Shown piece after piece: positions 1-12,818 of a stretch of DNA of 64,000 nucleotides. The notes beneath the pieces are model-generated. The model saw only the letters and a program-made list of their open reading frames with translations, was not told the origin of the DNA and made no database searches. How positions within the stretch are numbered: position 1 is the first letter of the stretch; each line of letters opens with the position of its first letter. Both the position numbers and the translations under genes were made by a program. Source of the DNA: Nelumbo lutea (lineage: Eukaryota; Streptophyta; Magnoliopsida; Proteales; Nelumbonaceae); contig JAKGHH010000005.1 of the NCBI GenBank assembly GCA_022828595.1, positions 30,888,193 to 30,952,192 on the forward strand, written 5' to 3'.

Positions 1-438
1 AGGAGATCTTCTTGCGATATGCCGAACTGCTCTTCTGTATCGAGCTACCCTGCAAGTGGCGAGCAACCTATGGCAAACTGCTTGGGGAGAGCTATGCCGA
101 GCTGTGGCAAGCTCTGCCAAGCTGCCTGTGGCGAGCTTTGACAGGCTCTGTCGAACTGCTTGTGGCGAGTTATGCCGAGCTACCCGAGCTGCCCAGTTGT
201 TAAGAGGCTGCACTTGGTTTCCATGAGGTGCTAGGTGCCACAATTTCACTAGAGGGCCTAATCCGCCGTCATCATTTGCCCCCGACTCCCGAGCTGAGAG
301 TAATTCAGCGAAGGGAGTAGATTTCTTTTGGCCTGTAAGTCGACGAGCTAGTAAGTGCTAATCCAATTCCTTAGGCTTTGGGAGCTGCCTGTATGTGGCG
401 AGCTGCCAAAAAGGTGAGGAGGTTTCCACCAGTTCAGT

Positions 439-713
439 AGTGTGGCCCTCAGGCTTTGGGGGCAACTTATAGTTCACCTTTACTGATTTTGCTCATGCTG
501 AGGAAGCAACTGGGTATTTACCAATAGTGTGGCTCATAGGCTTTGGAAGTGACTCGTAGTCCACTCTTCTTAACTTTGCCCATGCCAAAGAGGCGACTGG
601 GTCTAAGTAGTAATATGGTTCGTAGGCTTTGGGAGCGACTCGTAGTCCACTATTCTTGACCTTGCCTATGCCGAAGAGGCGACTGGGTCTTTAAGCAGTA
701 ATGTGGCCCATAG
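439..713. repeat. Tandem repeat, about 87-bp unit, three copies
   Basis: Units begin near 439, 527 and 613 and a fourth start is seen at 701. Each begins with a TGTGGCCC-like word, continues through AGGCTTTGGGAG and GACTCGTAGTCCAC, and ends with GAAGAGGCGACTGGGT. Copies differ by roughly 10-25 percent, so the array is not recent. Confidence 0.75.
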
Positions 714-920
714 TTCTACCTGTGAGGTGCCGAGCTACCTGTAGGTGCCGAGTTGACCAGGTGCCAAGCTACCTGTGAGGTGCCGAGCTGACTAGGTGCT
801 GAGCTACCTGTGCCGAGATACCTGTGAGGTGCCGAGATGACTAGGTGCCGAGCTACCTGTGAGGTGCCGAGCTGACCAGGTGCCGAGTTACCTGTGAGGT
901 GCCGAGCTACCTGTGATTGC
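713..920. repeat. Tandem repeat, about 35-bp unit with half-unit variants
   Basis: Repeated words GAGGTGCCGAGCTACCTGT and GAGCTGACCAGGTGCC alternate about six times. The regular composition keeps a minus-strand frame open across it, which is a by-product of the repeat. Confidence 0.8.
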
Positions 921-1254
921 GCTGCATCAGCCTCGTAATGCCGGTCACCCACTTCTACACGAAGCTACTAGAAGCTCTACCTTCGGGGGCAGCACTACTA
1001 GCTTTAGGTTACTAGCTCACACGGGAGTCTTGGAAGGCTCGACCAGCAAGGGTGCCTATGTAGTCTGTTAGCCGCCAACTCCTGCTGAAGCCACGAAGAG
1101 CTCATCTTTGTAGAGGGACCTTGCGGAGAGGACTAATGAGGTTTTATTTGAATTGAAAGTAAAGTTGGTAGAGCTGCTAGTCTGTTAGCTCCCTGCATAG
1201 TCTTTGAGTTCATAAAAAATGTAAACTATAGAGCGAGAGCTTCAATTTCTAAAA

Positions 1255-1364
1255 AGTGAGGACTTAGCTTTTGTAAGATGAGAACTTAGCTTTTGTAGGA
1301 TGAGAACTTAGCTTTTGTAAGATGAGAACTTAGCTTTTGTACGATGAGAACTTAGCTTTTTGTA
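1255..1364. repeat. Tandem repeat, 21-22-bp unit, five copies
   Basis: Five near-identical copies of GATGAGAACTTAGCTTTTGT with one-base spacer differences. Copies are more alike than in the neighbouring arrays, so this expansion is probably younger. Confidence 0.85.
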
Positions 1365-1498
1365 GCGTGTTCCCATAGACGACACCAATTGATGTAACCG
1401 GTTCTGGTCATGTAACAAATTTTTTTTTTTGCTAAGTATCTCATCATTTGACATGCTCCCAGGAGAGGATGGTGGAGCTCCCTGGTTGCGATGCCTAG

Positions 1499-1620
1499 GG
1501 GAGAGCTATGCCGAGCTCCCTGATGGAGAATTGCCTGGGGGAGAGCTATGCCGAGCTCCCTGATGGCGAACTGCCTGGGGGAGAGCTATGCCGAGCTGCC
1601 CGATGGTGAGCTACCTTTGT
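1499..1620. repeat. Tandem repeat, 39-40-bp unit, three copies
   Basis: Each unit carries GGAGAGCTATGCCGAGC followed by TGATGGCGAACTGCCTGG with a few substitutions. The same words occur singly near 80-110 and 2000-2120. Confidence 0.8.
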
Positions 1621-2202
1621 GGAGTTGTCATTTGACCTATTCCTAGGCGGCCTGTAACTCAGGGGTTAGTGGAGCTCCCTGGTGTAGCGCAACCCGACTG
1701 CCCTCTGCATGAGGTGATCTCCTCTCCTTTGTAGGCGGCGAGAGTTGAGGGACCTATGAGAACTCCATCCTTTCCTCCTCTTTGTAGGCGGCAGGAGCTG
1801 AGGAACCTGCGAGAACTGAATCAGAGGACCCAAGGGTATTTACCCAACGGAGACTCTTCGATGCTTAAGTTAACACTCTGATTGTAGAGAGCTTGAAGAT
1901 TATATTGGAGAAATGAGAGAGCTAGAGAGTAGGGATTACCTCCATTTTTTCCATCTCTCCTTAGGCTTTAGGAGCCGACCGTATGTGGCGAGCTGCCTGG
2001 GGAGAGCTATGACAAGCTCCCTGAGCTATGTCGAGCTGCTTCTGGTGAGCTCTGTCGAGCTGCCTGTGGCAAGCTATGGAAGGCTCTACCGATCTGCGTG
2101 TGGCGAGCTATGCCGAGCTGCCCAGTTGTCAAAAGGCTGCATTTACTTTGCATGAGGTATCAGGTGTCACAATTTCAGTAGAGGGCCAAATCCGCCCTCA
2201 TC

Positions 2203-4100
2203 AATAACCAACCACAAAAACATCATAATCCCATTCTGATGGCCCTAAATGATTACCAAAATTAACCATATATTTCTCAAATCATAACCATCCACTTGAC
2301 TCCTCACCCTAATCCATGCCTACTGACTAAATTATAGCTCAAAATTCCCCCATTTGACCCGTAGAAAGCCTATATCCTAAAATTACATTAATTAGAGCTT
2401 ACCATCCGTTATCCCAAATTCATGACCAATCAGACCTTACCATTGTATTTGGAGACCCAAAAATTCTCATCACATCAAATTTCACGACCAAACACCTCCA
2501 TTTGACCATTAAAAAAGTAAGAATCCATTTTAGGCATAATCATTGATTGGAAAACCATAAGCTAAGACCATGATTTGAACTAAATCAGACGATTTATACC
2601 TCTGATTCAAGATCCATCACTTCCATTAGATTCAGGATGTTCAAAAGTGCCAACCCACCAAATTTTATACCAAACTTCCCCCATTTGACCCATCATCAAA
2701 CAAAGATTATATTTCAGTAAATCTCATTAATCTGAACTTGTCAGCCATAGATCTCATTGATCCTGACCCTATTTGACCAATCATGCATCAACATTGTATT
2801 AAGAGACCCAAAACACCCTAACACACCAAATTTCATGACCAGATTCATCCATTTAACCGTTAAACTAGAAAGGTACCACTTCGACGCAGCAAATTTAATA
2901 GCCACATCATTTGTCCCAACCTGAAGCCTCAAAATGGTGATGGCTGATGTTAAACCCATTCTTGACCTATTAAAACACTTGGACCAATGAAATAGAGCAT
3001 AACAGACCCAAAAACCCAAACGTACCCCCACTTAAAACTAAGAAAAGACAACCATGTTTAAAAATTCATCAAATTTACAATTTTTTGCCACTCATAGTCC
3101 TAAATACAAGACTGACATGATAGGCACCACCCAAGCTCCCATTGGACGCACAAAACCCATGAAAACCACCCCAAATCAAAGACAATCTTTTACCGAAGAG
3201 GAAAAGATGATTGATCACCATTTTCTTTGAAAAAATCCTTACCCATTCTCTTGTAAAAGTTTTCTTGAAATTCGAGCCTTATAATTGGATGAACTCTAGA
3301 CCTCTTCTTCTCCCTTCCTCTATAAATATAAACCCAACTCAAGTTTTGAAAGGGAGAGGAAACTTGAGGGAGGCCCCCAGAGAGAGAGGAGGACAAGGAA
3401 AGAGGGAGCCAGAAAGGAGGACGGAGAAGAGAGAAGAACCTTAGATTTCAAACTTGCCTCCTCTATTTTCAAGTAGAAGTTGTTGCAACCAAAATCACTC
3501 CCTAGCTTAAGGACCCATATAAACTTCATTCTATCTCATCCCTAACTGCTAAAAAACTTTTGACAAGATACATGTGAAAGGTGAGTCTTTCATTTTAACT
3601 TTTAAACATGATCTCATAATCACTGTTTATTTTTTAGTTTTTTTTTAGGTTACTTGAAGTTCTGAGACCTTAGAAAAGCATTGTTCTTGACTTCTTCTAG
3701 ATTGAGTGTAGAGGTAAAGAGATGAGAGTCTTAGGGAAATTAGTACCTATGACCTGATAACATTACCTCAAAGTCGGTCTCAAGAGAAGTTGAGAGCACA
3801 TTTCTCTAGATTTTATAAATTTTGGTAGTTGTATTTATTGGTTTTCCGAAAGAAATTGAGCCAAAGCAACTCCCGTATTTGGCTGCTATAGTAGCATTGA
3901 GAGGGGTGCCTAATACCTTCCCTCTCCCAATTCGTGGGACCTAAAATCTCTCGGTTGTGTGCCTTTTTCCATGGAGAATGGAGTCACTGTCAAAGATTTA
4001 AATCAAATTTTTCAAATCTAAAAATGAATGTCCATTTCCTCTAAAAAATAGGTGGCGACTCCATCTTTTTGAACTGGCTAAGAGCTTCTTGGCTCTTACA
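2203..4100 (+). mobile_element. 5' LTR of a gypsy-like, gag-only element (element A)
   Basis: This stretch of about 1.9 kb aligns along most of its length with 8344-9410 joined to 12852-13344. Shared landmarks include the start (ACCAACCRCAAAAA), a TATA-like TATAAATA at about 3322 (in copy 2 at about 9114), a purine-rich GGGAGAGGAAAC block, and the tail with AAAATCTCTCGGTTGTGTGCC and GGTGGCGACTCCATC. It ends in TTACA immediately before a primer-binding-like site, the arrangement expected for a 5' LTR. The exact 5' border is uncertain because the terminal TG has apparently mutated. I see no convincing target duplication for the whole element. Confidence 0.7.
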
Positions 4101-4102
4101 GC

Positions 4103-4120
4103 TGACGACTCCACTAGGGA
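4103..4120 (+). other. Primer binding site-like sequence of element A
   Basis: TGACGACTCCACTAGGGA lies two bases after the LTR. It resembles the TGGCGACTCCACTGGGGA site I remember from plant gypsy (Tat/Ogre-like) elements, with two changes. The primer tRNA was not checked. Confidence 0.5.
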
Positions 4121-4679
4121 GTTATCAGGACCTTTGGGGGTGTTGTTTGAGTTTAACCCCTCTAATTAATAGCTAGATGACCAAAGAATATGATCAATCC
4201 CTCCCTTTTGACCAACACTATGTAAATGCTTCAATTCTAGCACTACATACCAAGTCTATTACCTCAACCTCGCCCATAGCATCAGACATCGCAAGTTAAG
4301 TTTAACCTCAAATAGTTCTTGCTTAGGATCCAAGACCTAGTTAGCTAAGTCATAGCAACCTCGTTAGCTCTAGGTGCATACTAGGGGCAAGACAAATTTG
4401 TCATGTTTTTTCGTTGTATTTTCCCGCACTTCATCATTTGCATGAGCATATCGTATGTCATCACATATTGCATCCCTAGAAATAGCCCTTAGCCTACACT
4501 AGTCTATTCCCACCTATTAGATGCCTACAACCTAGATTGATACCCTCATAGAACCATCATTGTAGACCCGTGAGACAACTAAATTTTAGGCTAACCTAAC
4601 TCCAATAGATTAGAACAAAGCGGCATAACACCAATTAAACACATTTAAATTAATGATAGAACTCATTCAGGATCGTAAT

Positions 4680-5690
4680 GGAGCAAGTCTCTAATCAACC
4701 TCCCGTTGAGCAAGAATGGTTGATTATACTCTACCAAGAAGAGTTGTCCAAGATGAAGAAAGACATAAAAGGACATACGAGCATTCCAAACAGAAGAGAT
4801 AATTGAGTTCAATGCTTTGTGCCCTCACCCCAATCTTGTCATTCCTAAAAATGTTAAAATCCCAAAATTCCACAAGATGGATCTAGTTCTCCCAAAGTTC
4901 ACATCCTTCTTTATTGTATGGACATGTTAGACTAATATTTTCTAGGATCCTAAAATGAGCCGCTTTAGATTGGTATACCCAGCTCAACCTAGACACTCAG
5001 AGGACATGGAGCAAATTAGTGGAGCAATTTATCAAGATTTTTATTTCCACCCATCGCCAACATGGGGTGATGTAGAACACCTTAATCGAGGACAAGATGA
5101 AAACTTTTTTGTGTATTTGAAACAATGGAAGATTATATCTATCAAAATGAAGGAACCCTTGCAAGAGGTTGATGTGATTAAGATTTTCATTTAGTCACTC
5201 AAAAAAGCCTTCTATTCATTAATGATAGGACAAGCTTTCTAAGACTTTCGTCAATTGTAAAAGGTTGGTGCATGCATCGATTGGGGAATTAAACATAAGA
5301 AAATCTACCTCACATCCAAATCCATTAGTTGAAACCAAAGAACCTACTGTACTTGCTACGATACATCAACCTTCCTCTTCAACACAGAAATGTTGAATTA
5401 TAACTGATCCCTTTGTAGTTTCAATTGCTTTGTAGTTTCAACACAGAAATGTTGACTCACTTCCCTCCCTTTGTAGTTTCAATTGCTTCCTCAGATGATC
5501 AAGGGTGGATATCTAACACCTTTGTCACCTAAACAAATTCCCAATCCCCAACTAAAGAGCTTCATCTTGGGCAAGTATTGTGCTTATCATTAAGGACTGG
5601 GGCACTTAACAAACAATTGCACAGTTCTTAGAGGTAGCATCCAAGACCTAATCAATGCCAGACAATTTCCTTTAAATTATAACTAAAATA
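4680..5690 (+). pseudogene. Decayed gypsy gag of element A
   Basis: Several frames carry pieces of a Ty3/gypsy capsid protein. At about 4955-5194 one frame reads GQDENFFVYLKQWKII then KEPLQEVDVIKIFI, matching the plant Tat/Ogre-type gag pattern in which E-S-F-x-Y-x-x-R-W is followed by P-P-L-x-E-x-E and M-F-I. Near 5570-5670 a second frame gives KYCAYH, then GLGHLTNNC and IQDLINARQFP, the remnant of the C-x-x-H-x4-G-H-x-T-x-x-C and I-Q-x-L-I motifs found further along the same protein. Stops and frameshifts separate the pieces. No protease, reverse transcriptase or integrase follows before the 3' LTR, so the element looks non-autonomous. Confidence 0.65.
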
Positions 5691-6640
5691 TGTAATTAAA
5701 TCTGCAACATTTTCAAAAATTACGACTAGTTTGACCCCTCACAAGAGATACGTAGGCAGCCTGGGCAGTGACGCTTGGGTGAAACTCGAATAATCAAATA
5801 AAAACAAAACGTTAGGACAGGACTCTCAAATAAATACCTTTTAGCATATTCTCCTAGAAACCCTAGGCTTTCTACCGAGACACCCCTAGGTACCAACCCT
5901 TGTGGTCTAGCATTGATTGTAGCATCTCTATATTGCTTCACTAGCATTCATTCTATGCATGTTTGCATTCCATCTAAAGTATAATTCTCCCAATAGGAAA
6001 GATGACCTCACCTATCAGAGATCAATTCAAAATTCAATAAAAGATCAAAGAGTTTTGAAAAGCAGTAAACCTATTAACCTTCAAGGTTGATTGTCTAATC
6101 TCCTGCATAGGAGAAACATCACCAATTTTTGTTTCAAATCCTATGCCACCACCTCAACCATACAAAAAAGAATTGAAAAAGTTCAGCCCAACCTTACTAA
6201 CCTTTCCAACATTTGCCCATCTTGGTCGAGAAAAGATTCCTTCATTTGTTGTCTTGGAAACCTCCTACAAATTCAAAGAATTTCAACCAAAAAAAGCTTA
6301 TTGTGCCTACCATTAAGGACCAAAACATGAGACCAACTAATGCTAGCAATTGAAATATACTATAGAATGCCTCATTGATGATGACCAATACAACCATGGG
6401 CTCAAGCTTATGGACATGCTGCCACCTAAAGAACAGTTATATTAAAATTTGTTTTCTTTATGCCTTAAAATCGTTACTAGGGGCATTAGACTTACTTTAA
6501 CATCATACACTTTGCACTATGCAATTTTTGTCGCCCAAATTGTCGAAGTTTTAATGCACAAGTAACTCCCATCTTAAGGGCTCTTATTACCTATTAGAAC
6601 GGCAATATTTGTTATAGCAATCACAGGACCTTTGTCAAGT
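5691..6640 (+). other. Internal region of element A, non-coding
   Basis: No coding domain was recognised. The word GATACGTAGGCAGCCTGGG near 5747 resembles a motif commonly seen in plant gypsy (Tat/Ogre) internal sequence, consistent with this still being the same element. A second decayed copy of the gag motif TTGTGCCTACCATTAAGGACC occurs at about 6300. Confidence 0.4.
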
Positions 6641-7614
6641 TTTCAAAACAGATTCCTAAAATGATTTCAACATCAAACATCAAAAATCAAAACCTGTAGA
6701 AATTCAAATCAAAATCCAAAATCCATATTCAATTAGTAAACTTCCATAAAATGTTTAAATCAAATAATTAATTTCAAAAATAATAACCCATAAAAACTCA
6801 AATAAAAAAAATCAAAATTCATATTTTAGTAAACTTCCATCAAAGATCAAAACCCGTAAAAACCCAAAGCAAAAATCAAAATCCATATTAGACTTCCATC
6901 AAATATTTTCAAAAATTAAAACTCATAAAAACTCTGATCAAAAATCAAAATCTATAAATCAAATAACTAATCAAAACCCATAAAAATTCAAATCAAAAGT
7001 CAAAATACGTCAAATATTCAAATCAAATAACCAATTTTAAAAATCAAAACCCGTAAAAATTTAAATCAAAAGCCAAAGTTCATCAAATATTTAAATTGAA
7101 TAACTAATTTTAAAAATCAAAACCTGTGAAAATTCAAATCAAAATTCAAAATCCATCAAATATTTAGATCAAAACCAAAACCTCTAAAAAATTCAAATCA
7201 AAAACCAAAATCCATATTAACTTAGTAAAATCCCATCAACTATTTGAATCAAATAGCAAATTCAAGCTTCAACATCAATTACCAAAAACCCAAATCCATA
7301 AAAAATCAACTTTTCAAATCAAAATTTATAAGCTTTCAATAAATCACCAATTCGAATGTCACTACGTAAAAATGTCAAACCCATACAAACTTAACCTATA
7401 AGAATCTGTAAAATAACAAATTCGAAATTCATAACATCAGCTATCAAAAACCTAAATTCATAAAAACTCAACAATCTTTCAAATCAAAATTTATAAGCCT
7501 TCATCAAATCACAAATTCGAACTTAACAACATAAAAAATCAAACCCAACCTATAAGCACCCATCGAATCAACTATCAAAATTGAAATCCATAAAGAAAAA
7601 AAAAAAAAAAAAAA
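6640..7614. repeat. Degenerate A-rich tandem repeat and poly-A run
   Basis: About 950 bp of drifting units built on AAATCAAAACCCATAAAAATTC, each about 30-60 bp long, with very skewed composition (A and C rich, almost no G). It ends in a poly-A run at 7593-7614. It sits between gag and the 3' LTR of element A, where plant gypsy elements often carry low-complexity spacers. Confidence 0.7.
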
Positions 7615-8343
7615 CTTGGCAAGCTTTAGCCAATACCAAAACCTATCAAATCCTTTGAATCATCAATCACCAATGCATGTATTAATCAAAAATCAAACAT
7701 CAACTAAAGCTAACTATTTTTGGGATGGCACCATTGTGTTTTCCTCGTGTTTGTTTGATAGTTGCAATTGCCATCCAAGGCTTATGATTGTACAACACCT
7801 TCTAAGCAAGGGTTTTGCACTACACCAACTTCAACATTTACTGAAATTCCAATAGAAAAATGCCCTCCAAACTCTTGGCCATCATAAAAATCTTTGTGTG
7901 CTTTTTTTTCTTCGTTGTTCGGCAACTTGCTACCTCCAACAAAGAGGGGCAACTGTCCCCAATTTTTGCTCGATCAGTCCACCCTACCTCTTCGTACCCT
8001 CCTCTTAGACCCGAGAAACTTGGAAACACAACATGATCAACTTGAGACTTTCCAAAACCCAAAATACCCTCCTTTGACACAATCTATAGGACAAATAAGA
8101 AACATGAGATCAATATCAATGTCCGATCAAACATCATCCCTAGACTTGGAAAACTATAACTTAATTACACATTAGTTTTCAGGACTAAACTGCAAATATC
8201 CATTGTTCATCATGCCTATTGCCTTTCTAATGGCCTCGATCTATGTAATATTCAAATTCCAACTCCTCTAAAATCAAATCCAACATATTCATCACCTCAA
8301 GATCACTAGGAAACAATCAATTAGCAATCCCAACAGGAATCTA
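7615..8343 (+). other. 3' internal spacer of element A
   Basis: No domain or RNA recognised. Weakly open frames on both strands have no recognisable motif. The stretch directly abuts the 3' LTR, but a clear polypurine tract is not preserved. Confidence 0.4.
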
Positions 8344-9899
8344 TGACAACCAACCGCAAAAATACCATAATCTCATTCTGATGGCCCGTAAATGATTATC
8401 AAGATCAACCATATATTTCTCAGACCAGAACTATCCACTTGACTCATCACCCTAATCCATGCCTACCTACCAAATTGTAGATCAACATCCCCTCATTTGA
8501 CCCTCCCCCCCATCAAGCCTAGATCCTATTTCAATAAATCACATTAACTAGAGCTTACTATCTGTCATCCCAAATTCATGTCCAATCAGACCTTATCAAT
8601 GTATTTGGAGACCTAGAAAAACCTAGCACATCAAATTTCATAACCAAACACCTTCATTTGACCATTGAAAAAGTAAGATTCCGTTTTTGGGCCCTCTTGT
8701 TGATTGGAAAACCATAAACTAAAGGTACCCCCATTATAATACTTTGACCCATTATTGACCCATTATAACACTTGGACCAATGAAATAGAGCCAAATAGAC
8801 CCATAAAACCCAAAATGCAAAAGCACCCCCAAATGTAAAAAAAGGCAGAACCACATTTAAAATTTCATCAAATTTATATTTTCTATCACTTACAACCCTA
8901 AATACGAGGCTGCCATGATAGGCACACCCCAAGCTCCCATTGGACATACAAAATCCATGAAAACCACCCCCAAATCGAATACAATCTTTCACCAAAGAGG
9001 AAAAGTTAACTAATCACCATTTTTTTTGAAAAATCATTGCCTATTCTCTTGTAAAAGTTTTCTTTAAGCCCAAGCCTTATGGTTTGATCAAGACCTCTTC
9101 CTCTCCCTTCTTCTATAAATACAAAACAAATTCAAGCTTTAAAAGGGAGAGGAAACATAAGGGAAGGCCGTAAAGAGAGAGAGAGAGAGATGGACAAGGA
9201 GAGAAAGAGCTAGAAAAGATGACAGGGAAGAGAGAAGAACCTCAAATTCCAAATTCACCTCGTCCATTTTCAAGCGGAAGTTGTTACAACCAGAAGCATT
9301 CATTACCTCAAGAACCCATTTAAACTCCATTCTATCTCATCCCTAGTTATTGAAAAACTTTTGACAAGGTAACTACCAAAGCTAAGTCTTTCATTTTAAC
9401 TTTTAAACATTACTAGCAGGCAATGCACGAAATTTATTAAGAGAAAGCTAAATAATAGAAAGGGTTATTTATTGAAATACCCCTTAGAGTTTCACAAATT
9501 TTCTAAAATCTACCCTATAGTTAGCATTTTGCTAAAACACTACTTATAATTTGTAATGGGTTTAATCAATCTTCCATTGATGACACTTGAAAATGATAGT
9601 GTTGACCCTAATGTTCATTTAAATAAATTTAATCAAAAGAAAATAAAAATAAAAATACCATTTTTTCCCTTAATAAGACATAGGCAACCACTTTATTGGC
9701 TATATTTGGTCAATTTTGTTTTTTATACAAAAGAAGTGTTAATGGTATTTTTGGTATAAAAAATCATGGGCCTAATGGCAAAACAAACACTCCTAAATGA
9801 AATGTTGATTAAGAAAATAAGTTGTACAATATATGGGATTTTTAGTAAAATGAAAACTATAAGGTATGTTTAAATAAATATGTAAAACTATAAGGTGTG

Positions 9900-10333
9900 T
9901 ACGAATGGCAATGGGACAAGTTCAAGGTGGGGGTCATATTCCCCATCCCCAACCCCGATTCTGAAATTAACCCCCATCCCCGATCCCTGATGGGGACCTG
10001 AATCCCAAAAATGTTTGTAGATAATAGTATTTTTTAAATAAATTTATTTAAAATAAAAATTAAATTATAAATAATATTTTAAATATGTTTTGATATATAT
10101 AATGTAAAAAATATAATAATATATTTAATATAAATAGCATTTAATATATATATATATATAATCGGGTCAAGGCAGGGTGAGGACCTCATTCCCCATCCCC
10201 GACCCCGATCGGGGATTCCTATTAATCCCTGTCCTCGCCCCGCCCCCACCCTGCCAAAACAATCCCAATTCCTAGCCCCATCGGGACGGGGAAGTCAGGT
10301 CCCCGTCGGGGATGGGGAAAATTGCAATCCCTA
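9900..10333. mobile_element. hAT-type MITE with 8-bp target duplication
   Basis: A 434-bp element with inverted ends: left TACGAATGGCAATGGG, right ATTGCAATCCCTA, close to the plant hAT end TAGGGATGGCAATGGG. Both ends carry GGGGATGGGG-type G/C-rich subterminal sequence around an AT-rich centre. It is flanked by a perfect 8-bp direct repeat AAGGTGTG (9892-9899 and 10334-10341), the size hAT transposases make. No transposase is encoded. Confidence 0.85.
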
Positions 10334-11254
10334 AAGGTGTGTTCTAGTAAATGATTCTAATATAAACACATAAGAGTATACAATTGTTTTATATTTTCAA
10401 TTTTTTAAGTAATTAATAATTATTCATATTTTATATACTAATTTTAATAAAATTTTTGTAATTCAAAAGCAACAATAATTAATTTTAGTTAGATTTATAC
10501 ATCAAATTGATGAAACTGACTAACTCGATTAACTTGACCTGAGTTGGTTGACTTTCTAGTATTTTAGGTTGGCTTTGGTTACAAAATTTCCTAATTCGAC
10601 CAAATTGGATCGGTTTCACATTGGCCATTTGTAAACCGGTCGAAATCAAACGACTGAACCATGGATATATATTAATATTTTATATTTTAAATATCATTTT
10701 TAATATAGAAAAGTGGAAAATTTCTCATCTTATTTTAAAATGTTTTTTTATCATAAATCTAATTTTTAAATTTATTTTTTAATAATTGCACTATAAATTT
10801 TAAAATTAAATTAAATTTTTAGGTTTAAATCTTTAGAACCGACTGACAAAACAAAAAAATCAACCCAAACCAAAACAAATAATAGTCTAATCTCTAATGA
10901 ATATTACTCAATAAGTTATAACAAAAATACAATAAGTACAATAAATTAAATTGAAAATTTTCAATAATAGTAGTTTAATCTCCAATAATTATTGAAAGTT
11001 TTTGTTAAATAAAAAAAACAAAATAAATCTATATAAAATCAATGAAAATACATTTATCACAAAAAAATAAATAATTACTAAAATACAATAAATATTAATC
11101 TTAGTATATATAATTATATAATAAATACAGATTAAGAGTTTAAAATTATTATTAATAAATAATAGTTTTTTTGAAAGTTATTTTCTCAAATTATTACTTG
11201 ATATAAGTGAAATTAGATATTTACAATATTATGTAAAAATATTAAATTATTATT

Positions 11255-11610
11255 AATTTCAATATTATGTTATAATTATTTTTCTACTTTTCAGAAATTT
11301 TAAAATTTATTACATAATTTATTTATTTTAAATGTTTAAAATCTAGTCATGTTAAATATTTTTATTTAAAATATTTAGTTATTTAAATTCTTAAATAATA
11401 TGTAAAATTTTAAAATATTAATTATTTATTGAATTTAATTATCCATAAAATCATAATGTATACTATTATTACATAATTTCATTATTAATTTTGTAATATA
11501 TTAAAGTATTCTTAATTTCGATATTATGTTATAATTATTTTTCTACTTTGAAGAAATGTTTTAAATTTATTACATAATTTTGTTATTTTAATTATTTAAA
11601 ATGTAGTTAT
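11255..11610. repeat. Direct duplication inside the AT-rich insert
   Basis: ATTATGTTATAATTATTTTT followed by CTACTTT, and then AATTTATTACATAATTT, occurs at about 11265 and again at about 11523, a spacing of about 258 bp. Confidence 0.6.
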
Positions 11611-11869
11611 GATAAATTCTTAAATAATCTATAAAATATTTATTTTGTCATTTAAATTTTATTTATTTAAATCTATTACATATTATTAAATATTTGAAAA
11701 ACATTTAAATTTGTAATCCCAAAAAAACATAATTTAAATTGTTAGTACATAATTTTGTGATATATTTTGTAAAAATATAAAATTATTATTTTTGTGTTGT
11801 TAATAAATATTTTAAAGCTATTTTATAATTTTGTTAGAATAATTAAATATTTCTTAAGTTTTTTAATCC

Positions 11870-12810
11870 AAACTTTTTTTAGATAGATATAGATAAAAAG
11901 AAGGGGAGAGGATAAATATGAATTAAAGACAAATTAGGAGAGAAACTCTCTACTAAATTATAGATAACTTTGTAGATAAATAGGAATTAGAGATAATTTA
12001 TAAGATAAATAGGAATTAAAGATAATTTTGGAGAAAGTGGAGGATAATGGGGAGGTAGTTTAGGAGAAATTTTTGGAGAAGATATTATTTAGGTTATTGT
12101 GAAAGTGCATCTCATTGGTTGTCTACAAAATGACATGGAATAAAAAATAAAAAATTCAAAAAAATGAGAAAATTTCTTAACTGCTTTGTTGTTGTAATAT
12201 ATATATATATATTTCATTATTTAAAATATTTAAATAATATATATAAAACGTTTAAAAATACTCATTATTTGAATTTAAGATATTTAGCTATTGAAATATT
12301 GAAATAATATTTTATTTTTTAATGTTAAATTTCTATTATTTGAATAATCTAGAAAATCATAATTTGTATTGTTAGTACATAATTTCGTGATGAATTTATA
12401 GAAATATAGAACTATTAATAATATGAAGACTATTAAATCTATTATAATTATTTTTTATGTTTTAATAAATATTTTAAAGTTATTAAATAATTTGTTAAAA
12501 TATTTAAATAATTTAAAAATTTTTAATTTAAACTTTCTTTAGATAGAAATAGATAAAAAGTAGCAAAGAGGATAAATAGGAATTAGAGATAATTTGGAGA
12601 AGAATTCTCTAGTGAATTAAAGATAAGTTAGGAGATAAAAAGGAATTGGAGATGATTTAGGAGAAAGTGGGGAGATGGCTTAGGATAAACTTTAGGAGAA
12701 GAGATTGTTGGGGAAAGAGATCATCTCATTGGTTCTTTAAAAAATGACATGGAATAAAAAAATAAAAAATTCAAGAAAGGAGAAAATTTCTTGGCAGCTT
12801 TGTTTTAATA
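11870..12810. repeat. Two diverged copies of a 300-bp segment
   Basis: 11870-12210 and 12535-12810 share AGATAGATATAGATAAAAAG, GAGGATAAATA, CATCTCATTGGTT and GACATGGAATAAAAAA words in the same order. Each copy ends in ATATATATATA. This looks like a tandem duplication of one end of the insert, or two related copies side by side. Confidence 0.65.
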
Positions 12811-12811
12811 T

Positions 12812-12818
12812 ATATATA

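Larger units (their letters stand above)
1..2203. repeat. GC-rich tandem-repeat block, probably part of an LTR element
   Basis: The block is built from variants of words such as GCCGAGCTGCC and GAGAGCTATGCC in several tandem arrays. A larger duplication is visible: the stretch at about 140-275 (ending in AGAGGGCC, then AATCCGCC and TCATCA) recurs at about 2090-2204, and the sequence at about 370-410 recurs at about 1958-2000. That spacing would fit two related LTRs or a tandemly expanded LTR, but no protein-coding domain, primer binding site or polypurine tract was found. Open frames inside the block are made of repeat units and I do not regard them as genes. The block stops abruptly where the next element's LTR begins. 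Confidence 0.6.

Noticed and set aside
12..952. Open frames of 63 and 78 codons at 12-203 (+) and 716-952 (-)
   Set aside because: Both are translations of tandem-repeat units; the frame stays open only because the unit lacks stops.
8654..8995. 113-codon minus-strand frame in the 3' LTR of element A
   Set aside because: It lies inside a repeated LTR, and the matching region in the 5' LTR does not keep the same frame.
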